A stretch of DNA of 45,287 nt from JAYFRL01 sp034925905 (GTDB lineage Bacteria; Bacillota; Clostridia; Lachnospirales; Anaerotignaceae): NCBI GenBank assembly GCA_034925905.1, contig JAYFRL010000021.1, positions 1 through 45,287 on the forward strand, written 5' to 3'. A model generated the notes under the pieces. That model worked only from the letters and a program-made list of their open reading frames with translations, had not been told where the DNA came from and searched no databases. A program made the translations under genes and the position numbers. Positions 1-6,439 of this stretch are shown piece after piece. Positions within the stretch are counted from its first letter, which is position 1. Each line of letters begins with the position of its first letter.

Positions 1-198
1 AATCAATCATATCTTAATACCACACCCGAAAGCAAGCCTTGCTTCCTTTCGGGTCAGTTTGCTGCTCAAGCTCTGTATAAGCTTTTATAAGCTTCGCTTA
101 ATCAAACATATCTTAATGCCACACCCGAAAGCAAGCCTTGCTTCCTTTCGGGTCAGTTTGCTGCTCAAGCTCTGTATAAGCTTTTATAAGCTTCGCTT
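1..198. repeat. Two tandem 99-bp repeat units
   Basis: Bases 1-99 and 100-198 are nearly identical, with a period of 99 bp and only a few differences, such as AATCAATCAT against AATCAAACAT at the unit start. Each unit carries a hairpin, ACCCGAAAG pairing with CTTTCGGGT, at about 23-52 and 122-152. Each also has an A+T-rich half with TATAAGCTTTTATAAGCTT. A third unit begins at 199 but diverges after about 14 bases into the inverted repeat at 203-264. The array starts at the window edge, so it may extend further left. I see no credible coding capacity; the open frame at 59-376 is an artefact of the repeat. Confidence 0.9.
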
Positions 199-202
199 AA
201 TC

Positions 203-264
203 AAACATATCTCCATCGCCGTTTTCCCAAGCAAGCTTGGGAAAACGGCGATTAAGATATGTTT
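203..264. repeat. Long nested inverted repeat (hairpin)
   Basis: Bases 215-232 and 235-252 are perfect 18-base inverted repeats separated by two bases. After a two-base mismatch the pairing resumes with 203-212 against 255-264. More distant arms, about 172-185 and 282-295 (TATAAGCTTTT against AAAAGCTTATA), could extend the structure to over 100 bases. No T-tract follows on either strand, so it is not a standard intrinsic terminator. Confidence 0.85.
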
Positions 265-374
265 GCAAACAAGTTTGAAAAGCTTATATAGAGTTTTCTA
301 TGCTTTTTATGAACATTATACCTTTTTTAAGCTTGCATGGCTAGATGAATTTTCCCAAACTGACAAAACAATAT

Positions 375-400
375 AAAAAAGCCCCCTAAAAGGGGGCTTA
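375..400 (-). terminator. Intrinsic terminator of the first stalk-domain gene
   Basis: GCCCCCT (381-387) pairs with AGGGGGC (391-397) around a three-base loop. On the minus strand it is followed by a T-run (complement of 375-380). It lies about 20 bases past the stop codon of the minus-strand gene ending at 421. Confidence 0.9.
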
Positions 401-420
401 GTATTGATTAAACTATTTAA

Positions 421-2655
421 TTAATTCAATGTTGCTGTGCTTGTAGTTTCATCCCAGTTAATCTTGCTGTCACCGAGACCAAGAGCGTAGCCAAGGTCAC
501 GAAGAGGTAAGAATGCTCTGGCATCTTTAATCTCGCAAATACCTGACATTGCAACAGGTGTTCCGTTGATTGTCATTGTCTTGCTTCCTATTGTCATAAC
601 GATAATTCTTGAGCCAAAGCTTATTGTTACTGTCTTTGTAGGATCATCCCATCTTACGATAGCTGCTGTGGAAATAGCCTCTGTTACGGCACGAACAGGA
701 AGCATTGTGTAGCCGCCCTTAATGTATGCAGGAACGTCGAGAGCTATTGTCTGAGAACCTGCCATCATTGTTTCTGCGCCGATTGTAACAGTAATCTTTG
801 TTGTGAATGTTGAATCATCCTGGTCACGTCCAGCTGTTACAACTGTTACAAAATTCTTTATTATTGTTCTGCTGTTTACATCATGTGCCCATCCGTCGAA
901 TTCTGTCTCGCCAGCTCCAAGAACTGCAGAGTTGTTCTTAACGAATGCATTACCCTGTAATGAAAGTTTGTAATCTCCTGCTGGGAGAGTTCTATCAAGA
1001 TAGAGTGAAAGTCCTGAAACCTTTATAACGCCAGGTTCTTTTCCACTTTCTGAGCTAATTGTTATATTAAGGTTTCCGCTTGATCTCTTAACTTCGTCAA
1101 TCTTAAGATCTCCTGATACCTTTTCATATGTGAAGCCTGATTCAAACTGCATATTTTCAGCTGCAAGTGTAAGAGTTTTGCTCTTATCAAATGCGCCTGC
1201 ATATTTTTCAGAGATTACGATATCGTTGATTGCTACATATCTGTAGTCGATATTAACCTCGTTTGGAGTTGTTTCAATTGTGAAAGGCATTTCTGCTTTA
1301 GCAACTGTTGCTGTTAAATCATCGCTTACTCCATTGCCGCTAACTGTTAAAACGATATCCTGCTCTTCAATGTTTGCTGCAAGTGAAAGTGTGAATATCA
1401 TTTCAAGTTTTGCTTTCTTTCCATCTGCTACTGTCTGGCTGGAAAGTGTCATTTTGTTGTTTTTAATTGTAACGCCGTTTGAGCTGGTTTCTTCATCTTC
1501 ATCAGCAAGATATGTGTCAACAGTAACCGGAGTTACGTTTTCATTCTTTGTGAATTCAACTGCTTTGATGTCGATTCCATCCGGGAATTCAAATGTTGTC
1601 TTCCTGTTTGACCACCATGAATTTGCAACTGATTCTTTGAATGTAACCTTTAATGTTTCATTGTCATCATCTGTTGCAGACCCAATGTAAAGGATAGGAA
1701 GGTCTTTGTCTGCTGCTGCTAATGATACGCCGTATTCAACGTATGTTCCAACTTCAAGAGACTGTTTTGTTGTTCCTGCACCGCTTATTGTGATTGTAGC
1801 GATGTCGCCAGCTGTGCAGTCGTCTTCGTCAGCTATGATTTTGATTCCTGAGAAAACAATCTTTGAAATTTCATCTTCACTACTCGTTACATCAAAGTAG
1901 AGTGTGCTTGTGTCGCTGGCAGTGTTACTGGCAGTGTTATCAAAAGCTGCTGCTACTACACCATAAGAGCTAATTGCATCATTTATTGAAGCTAAATCAA
2001 ATAAAAATCCGTTTGAAAGTTTAAATTTAAGAGTTTCACCATCTTTAAGAGTTCCAGCTGTTGTCTCTGTGATTGTGATTGATTTAATAGCTGTTGAAAC
2101 GTCTGAGGAAAGGTCTGTTTTCTTTTCGATAGCAGAAACCGTTGCGCCTTCGTTAACAACTGCTACTGTATATGTTCCGCCAGAAATAGCTGTCTGAACA
2201 GGGTCGATTGTAACTTTAACATCGCCAACTGTCGTTCCCTTTATAACCATAGGGATTTTAATTTCGTCATCATCTGAAAATCCTCCTGTTACACCTAATG
2301 TAAGTGTAAGAGAAGTTGATGAGGTTCTTGTTACTGCAATTGATGTAAGAGCTGTTGTGTTTGTGATTACGTTAGCTCCTGCAGCTTCAAGTAATGCTTC
2401 ATAAGCTGCATCTGTCGTTGCTGATGAAGAAGCAAATTCTCCACCTGATATTGTAAGTTCAAATGTAACGCTTGTTTCGTCTGTAATATCATCCTTATCA
2501 TTCTTTATAACAAGAACTGAATCGCCTGCTGAGTAGGCATCTTTAGCTAATGTAACAACTTTGGTAACACGGTTACTTGTTGTTGCAAAAGCTGTGGCAG
2601 GAATAAGTCCGAGAACCATAACTACTGCCAGCAATAAAGCTAATTTTTTCTTCAT
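421..2655 (-). CDS. Secreted surface protein with C-terminal stalk domain (paralogue 1)
   Basis: Predicted 744-aa exported protein. The start is ATG at 2655, preceded by a strong AGGAGG, rather than the upstream in-frame ATG at 2721. It gives a clean signal peptide of about 24 residues (MKKKLALLLAVVMVLG..., cleavage after AFA). The middle is a Thr/Ser/Asp-rich beta-type region without a family I can name. The last ~115 residues match the copper amine oxidase N-terminal-like stalk domain common in clostridial surface proteins (MLPVRAVTEA, VRWDDPTKTVTI, AFLPLRDLGYALGLG). No SLH domain, LPXTG motif or membrane anchor is visible, so attachment is unknown. It is closely related to the gene at 3118-5478, most strongly at the C-terminus. 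Its promoter and a hairpin at the predicted mRNA 5' end suggest high expression. An S-layer or S-layer-associated role is inferred from context. Confidence 0.85.
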   Translation of the reverse strand: MKKKLALLLAVVMVLGLIPATAFATTSNRVTKVVTLAKDAYSAGDSVLVIKNDKDDITDETSVTFELTISGGEFASSSATTDAAYEALLEAAGANVITNTTALTSIAVTRTSSTSLTLTLGVTGGFSDDDEIKIPMVIKGTTVGDVKVTIDPVQTAISGGTYTVAVVNEGATVSAIEKKTDLSSDVSTAIKSITITETTAGTLKDGETLKFKLSNGFLFDLASINDAISSYGVVAAAFDNTASNTASDTSTLYFDVTSSEDEISKIVFSGIKIIADEDDCTAGDIATITISGAGTTKQSLEVGTYVEYGVSLAAADKDLPILYIGSATDDDNETLKVTFKESVANSWWSNRKTTFEFPDGIDIKAVEFTKNENVTPVTVDTYLADEDEETSSNGVTIKNNKMTLSSQTVADGKKAKLEMIFTLSLAANIEEQDIVLTVSGNGVSDDLTATVAKAEMPFTIETTPNEVNIDYRYVAINDIVISEKYAGAFDKSKTLTLAAENMQFESGFTYEKVSGDLKIDEVKRSSGNLNITISSESGKEPGVIKVSGLSLYLDRTLPAGDYKLSLQGNAFVKNNSAVLGAGETEFDGWAHDVNSRTIIKNFVTVVTAGRDQDDSTFTTKITVTIGAETMMAGSQTIALDVPAYIKGGYTMLPVRAVTEAISTAAIVRWDDPTKTVTISFGSRIIVMTIGSKTMTINGTPVAMSGICEIKDARAFLPLRDLGYALGLGDSKINWDETTSTATLN

Positions 2656-2694
2656 GCTTTTTTTCCTCCTTTTAAAATTTAGAAAAGTTGTTTT

Positions 2695-2723
2695 TTGTGC
2701 AGGGCATACGCCTCCCTGCACAA
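2695..2723 (-). promoter_or_regulatory. Hairpin at the predicted 5' end of the mRNA
   Basis: TTGTGCAGGG (2695-2704) pairs perfectly with CCCTGCACAA (2714-2723) around a 9-base loop. The start site predicted from the -10 box is about 2722, so the transcript would begin with this hairpin. Such 5'-terminal hairpins are known to stabilise abundant bacterial mRNAs. That role is inferred here. Confidence 0.6.
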
Positions 2724-2728
2724 TCCGA

Positions 2729-2757
2729 ATTATAACAAAGCAAATTTAACCAGTCAA
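2729..2757 (-). promoter_or_regulatory. Housekeeping promoter of stalk-domain gene 1
   Basis: On the minus strand, TTGACT (2752-2757) and TATAAT (2729-2734) are separated by exactly 17 bases. The predicted start of transcription is near 2722, giving a leader of about 65 bases. Confidence 0.8.
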
Positions 2758-3038
2758 TGGGTTTGACAAATCTGTAATAATAATGTAACATTTGCAACCG
2801 CATTCGTCTTTGCTTCATATGCTCATTATATCAGAAGCTTCCCAAATGGCAACAGTTTTGGGGAAAGTGTAACACAAACGTAATTTTTGTAATTTAAGTG
2901 CAATTTTTGTAATTCTGTTGTAAAAAACCAGCTTAAGCCTTAAGAACATCGTCCGTTACGGCGTTGGATATCCAAATAAAAATCTATACATCCCAAAAAA
3001 TAAACAAATATATTTTAAAAAGCAAAGTTTTCCCACAT
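2758..3038. other. Gene-free interval with repeated ATTACAAAAATT motifs
   Basis: I see no gene here. The minus strand carries AATTACAAAAATT twice with a 20-bp period (about 2883-2918), then further TTAC-containing motifs. These lie some 120-160 bp upstream of the promoter at 2729-2757. A perfect 12-bp palindrome, TTGGATATCCAA, is at 2964-2975. Direct repeats two helical turns apart could be regulator sites, but no regulator can be named. Confidence 0.4.
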
Positions 3039-3070
3039 AAAAAAAGGCTCCTTTCTCGGAGGAGCCTTTT
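3039..3070 (-). terminator. Intrinsic terminator of the second stalk-domain gene
   Basis: AAGGCTCCT pairs with AGGAGCCTT. On the minus strand the stem is followed by a T-run (complement of 3039-3045). It lies about 50 bases beyond the stop codon at 3118. Confidence 0.88.
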
Positions 3071-3117
3071 AACAACTTTTCTAAATTTTTATTATGGAAG
3101 AAAAAAATTGGTTTAGC

Positions 3118-5478
3118 TTAGTTTAATGTGGCTGTGCTTGTAGTCTCGTCCCAAGCAATCTTACTGTCTCCAAGTCCCAGTGCGTATCCAAGATCACGGA
3201 GAGGAAGGAATGCTCTGGATTCCCTAATTTCGCAAACACCTGACATTGCAACCGGCGTTCCGTTTATTGTCATTGTTTTACTTCCTATTGTCATAACGAT
3301 GATTCTTGAACCAAAGCTTATTGTTACCGTCTTTGTAGGATCATCCCATCTTACGATTGCGGCTGATGAAATAGCCTCTGTTACGGCACGAACAGGAAGC
3401 ATTGTGTAGCCGCTGTTTATATATGCAGGAACATCAAGAGTTATTGTCTGAGAACCTGCGGTTATTGTATCTGCACCGATTGTAACAGTAATCTTTGTTG
3501 TGAATGTTGAATCATCCTGGTCACGTCCGGCTGTTACAACCGTTACGAAATCTGTTAATACTGTTCTGCTGTCAACGTCGTGTGCCCATCCGTCAAAATC
3601 GTCAACGTCAAGAGCTTCGCCGTTGTTTTCAATGAATGCATCGCCCTTTAAATAGAGCTTGTAATCTCCTGCCGGAAGAGTTCTGTCAAGATAGAGCGAA
3701 AGGTTTGAAAGCGTGATAACGCCTGGTTCATCTCCACTTTCAGATTTAATTTCTATCTCAAGTGTTCCTCCAGACCTTGTTACATCATCAATCTTGATGT
3801 CGCCTCCAGTAACTTCATATGTGAATCCTGACTCAAATGTCATGTCTTCACCTTCAAGAACCAATGTATAGTTCTTGTCAAAAGCTCCGGCATATGCTTC
3901 TGTAATTGTTATATCGTTTATAGCAACATATCTGTAGTCAATGTTTACTTCGTTTACATTTGTTTCAATTATGAAAGGCATAACTGCTTTAGCAACTGTA
4001 ACAGACATGTCTTCATCTATTGCCGAACCTGTAACTGTTAAATCGATATCCTGTTCTTCAAGGTCTGCTGCAAGAGAAAGAGTAAATATCATCTCAAACT
4101 TTGCTTTGGTTCCATCTTCTGTCGTGATTCCTGAAAGCGTCATTTTGTTGTTTTTAATTGCAATGAAGCTTGTTGAAGAACCATCGTCAGCAGTAACCGT
4201 TGTAGAATCCGGCTCAACTTCATATACCGTCGTAGTAGGGCCTGTTTCTATGTTGTCTGCTGTTTTGAATTCAACGGATTTGATATCAATTCCGTCCGGG
4301 AACTCAAATATTGTCTTCCTGTTTGCCCACCATGAGTTTGTAACTGATTCTTTGAATGTTACTTCCAATGTCTCGTTGTCGTCATCAGTTGCGCTTCCTA
4401 TATAAATAACCGGAAGGTCTTCGTCCTCAACTGAAAGGGCTACACCATATTCTACATATGTTGCAACTTCAAGACTCTGCTTTGTAGTTCCAGCACCGCT
4501 TATTGTAATTGTTGCTATATCTCCGCTTGTGCAGTCATCTTCATCAGCATAAATTTGAATGCTTGAGAAAACAAGCTTTGAAAGAGCGCTGCCGTCATTA
4601 TCTACATCGAAATAAAGTGTGCTTGTATCGCTGTCAGTCTCGTTAAAAGAAGCTTCTGCGCTACCATAAGATGTAGCAGCGTCATCTATGGAATCCAAAT
4701 CAAAATAAAATCCGCTTGAAAGCTTAAATTTAAGGGTTCCCTCATCTGTAAGTGTTCCAGCTGTTGTCTCTGTAAGAGAGATTGCTTTTATTGCTGTTGA
4801 AGTATCTGCGCCAACATCTGTCTTTTTTGAGATTGCGGCAACCGTTGCGCCTTCATTAACAACTGCAACCGTGTATGTGCCTGATGAAATGCTGGACTCT
4901 ACCGGGTCAATTGTTATCTGTACGTCGCCTTCCGTTGTCCCTTGAACAAGAACAGGGATATAAAGCTGGTCATTGTATGACTTAACCGCAAACTTTATTG
5001 TAAGGGAACTTGAAGATGATCTTGTAACATCAACATAGTTTGAAACTAAGTCGGAAGTTGTGCCTACGCTTGCATCGGCTGTTGAAAGAGGCTCTAAAAC
5101 ACCGGGTTCCTGTGCATCGGTATCAACCTCATATTCATCATCACCATTTAATGAGCCTGTGTAATCGTAGCTTGTGGAGCTGCCTCCAAGGTTTTCAGTT
5201 GCCTGAAAGATTTGATAAGCAAGCTCATTTTCATAGTTTGAGTCATCTGAACTAAGTTCAAAATCACCATTTGAAAGTGAAAGCTCAAAGGTTTGCTCCT
5301 CGCCTGTCAAGTCACCTTTATCATTCTTTATAACAAGATAAGAGCTTCCTGAGGTATAAGCGTCTTCTGCTAAGGTAATTACTTTTGTGACACGGTTTGC
5401 CGTTGTTGCGAATGCTGTTTGCGGAATTAAAGCAATCATCATCATCGCAGCCATAAATAAAGCCAATTTTTTCTTCAT
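3118..5478 (-). CDS. Secreted surface protein with C-terminal stalk domain (paralogue 2)
   Basis: 786-aa exported protein starting at ATG 5478 behind TAAGGAGG. The signal peptide is about 25 residues (MKKKLALFMAAMMMIALIPQ..., cleavage after AFA). Architecture matches the gene at 421-2655: a long acidic, Ser/Thr-rich beta-type region, then a ~115-residue copper-amine-oxidase-like stalk domain, nearly identical between the two. Shared landmarks include NSWWxNRKTxFEFPDGIDIK and GRDQDDSTFTTKITVTIGA. It has an extra N-terminal segment of about 60 residues (roughly residues 85-150; contains YDYTGSLNGDDEYEVD) that paralogue 1 lacks. The two genes look like a tandem duplication. Divergent N-terminal halves with conserved C-terminal halves suggest an exposed, variable part and a conserved wall-proximal part. 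No known wall-anchoring signal is seen. Confidence 0.85.
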   Translation of the reverse strand: MKKKLALFMAAMMMIALIPQTAFATTANRVTKVITLAEDAYTSGSSYLVIKNDKGDLTGEEQTFELSLSNGDFELSSDDSNYENELAYQIFQATENLGGSSTSYDYTGSLNGDDEYEVDTDAQEPGVLEPLSTADASVGTTSDLVSNYVDVTRSSSSSLTIKFAVKSYNDQLYIPVLVQGTTEGDVQITIDPVESSISSGTYTVAVVNEGATVAAISKKTDVGADTSTAIKAISLTETTAGTLTDEGTLKFKLSSGFYFDLDSIDDAATSYGSAEASFNETDSDTSTLYFDVDNDGSALSKLVFSSIQIYADEDDCTSGDIATITISGAGTTKQSLEVATYVEYGVALSVEDEDLPVIYIGSATDDDNETLEVTFKESVTNSWWANRKTIFEFPDGIDIKSVEFKTADNIETGPTTTVYEVEPDSTTVTADDGSSTSFIAIKNNKMTLSGITTEDGTKAKFEMIFTLSLAADLEEQDIDLTVTGSAIDEDMSVTVAKAVMPFIIETNVNEVNIDYRYVAINDITITEAYAGAFDKNYTLVLEGEDMTFESGFTYEVTGGDIKIDDVTRSGGTLEIEIKSESGDEPGVITLSNLSLYLDRTLPAGDYKLYLKGDAFIENNGEALDVDDFDGWAHDVDSRTVLTDFVTVVTAGRDQDDSTFTTKITVTIGADTITAGSQTITLDVPAYINSGYTMLPVRAVTEAISSAAIVRWDDPTKTVTISFGSRIIVMTIGSKTMTINGTPVAMSGVCEIRESRAFLPLRDLGYALGLGDSKIAWDETTSTATLN

Positions 5479-5523
5479 AATCTTTTTTCCTCCTTAATAA
5501 AATTTTTTTGTTAAATAATTACA

Positions 5524-5543
5524 CAAGAAGGTGCCGCTTCTTG
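5524..5543 (-). promoter_or_regulatory. Leader hairpin of stalk-domain gene 2
   Basis: CAAGAAG (5524-5530) pairs with CTTCTTG (5537-5543) around a 6-base loop, within a few bases of the predicted transcript start (about 5547). It parallels the 5'-end hairpin of paralogue 1 although the sequence is unrelated. Confidence 0.5.
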
Positions 5544-5553
5544 GCATGTAGTA

Positions 5554-5559
5554 ATTATA
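5554..5559 (-). promoter_or_regulatory. Extended -10 promoter of stalk-domain gene 2
   Basis: The minus strand reads TGGTATAAT, an extended -10 element (TGnTATAAT). There is no good -35 at 17 bases. The leader would be about 70 bases. Confidence 0.6.
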
Positions 5560-5664
5560 CCATGGCAAAATCCCACAATCTAGGGATTATGCCATTATTT
5601 AACCCAAAAATAACCTCTCTCTAATCTTTTGAATTTTGGTTTAATTTTCTAATTCCGTTCTAAT

Positions 5665-5707
5665 AAAAAAGCCTCTATTTTATGCTAAAAAAGTAAAATT
5701 AGAGAGG
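5665..5707 (-). terminator. Orphan terminator-like hairpin
   Basis: CCTCT and ATTTTA (5672-5682) pair with TAAAAT and AGAGG (5694-5707) with a small bulge. On the minus strand a T-run (complement of 5665-5670) follows. No minus-strand gene lies directly upstream of it. Confidence 0.55.
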
Positions 5708-5960
5708 TTTCAAAGAAGTATTTAATCTTTTAATTTTTTTATTTAATTAAAATTTGCCAGATAATGTCATATAAATTAAATCACATTAATTTTTTTACCC
5801 CAAAGCTCCCAAAATAGCTCAAGCGCAACAAGCAACTTGGTAAAAATTAACGGGCCTCTTTTGTCCAAACGCTTTATTATCATAAATAAAATAAGGCTTG
5901 TTATAATAAAAAAATCAAGGTATAAAAAATCAGTATTTTATTTCTATTTAATAAAAAGGC

Positions 5961-5999
5961 AAAAAAACAGAAGCCTTTCTTTATTAAGATGGGCTTCTG
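5961..5999 (-). terminator. Second orphan terminator-like hairpin
   Basis: CAGAAGCC (5968-5975) pairs with GGCTTCTG (5992-5999). On the minus strand a seven-T run (complement of 5961-5967) follows. The nearest upstream minus-strand coding trace is the decayed transposase start at 6085-6184, so it may be a relic of a lost gene. Confidence 0.6.
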
Positions 6000-6084
6000 T
6001 AAATTTGAAAATTTATCATAAAATAAGAATTGTATTTTGGTTTAAAGCTACAGGCACAGCAGCTTTATCCTGGCGGGTATTGCT

Positions 6085-6184
6085 GTCGTCAAGGTCAAGC
6101 GTACATTGGAGGAAGAATATGGTACTTCCACATTCATCTTGTATGTGCCAAATTGTTGCTTTTATTAGCTATTAAAATCTCCTT
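6085..6184 (-). pseudogene. Decayed 5' end of an IS200/IS605-type transposase gene
   Basis: The minus strand has an intact AAGGAG (6179-6184) and, six bases on, ATA (6172-6170) where a start codon is expected. It then reads ANKSNNLAHTR-stop-MWKYHI-LPPMYA. IS200/IS605 TnpA proteins characteristically begin with a stretch like NSLAHTKWNCKYHIVFAPKYRR, so the match is recognisable. Damage includes ATG to ATA, the expected Trp codon read as TGA, and about one codon missing before PPMYA, after which stops follow. The catalytic HUH motif region is absent. The identification rests on my recall of the family motif, not a search. Confidence 0.55.
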
Positions 6185-6283
6185 CCCTTTTGTATTATTG
6201 CATCAGCCTGAATAACTCTTTCATAACGGAAAGATGGTTTTTTTGTATAACTTTCTACGCGCACACGACTGTGTAGTGGGTAG

Positions 6284-6380
6284 GTTTTGTTTCGCAAGCC
6301 CCACGTATGCTCAATCGAAACATTTCCGTTCATGTAATCTCCCGAGTAAGTTTTGTTTCGCAAGCCCCACGTATGCTCAA
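6284..6380. repeat. 31-bp perfect direct repeat, two copies
   Basis: The same 31 bases, beginning GTTTTGTTTCGC and ending GTATGCTCAA, occur at 6284-6314 and 6350-6380 (period 66, intervening 35 bases). No third copy is seen on either side and there are no cas genes. The pair sits between the terminator of the SLH gene and the transposase remnant, so it may belong to the decayed element. Confidence 0.85.
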
Positions 6381-6396
6381 CCGGTTAAAGCTCCAC

Positions 6397-6427
6397 AAAA
6401 AAAAGACGGTAGTACCGTCCTTTTTTT
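6397..6427 (-). terminator. Intrinsic terminator of the SLH-protein gene
   Basis: GACGG pairs with CCGTC around TAGTA. It is flanked by an A-run on the left and a T-run on the right, so it can act on both strands. It lies just beyond the stop codon of the minus-strand gene ending at 6440. Confidence 0.85.
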
Positions 6428-6439
6428 GTTTGTATATTA

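Noticed and set aside
59..376. 105-codon plus-strand ORF
   Set aside because: It is made by the two 99-bp repeats reading the same peptide twice, and has no ribosome site or recognisable protein character.
6284..6380. Two 31-bp repeats with a 35-base spacer as a CRISPR array
   Set aside because: Only two copies, no third degenerate repeat on either side, no cas genes in the window, and a transposase relic is adjacent.
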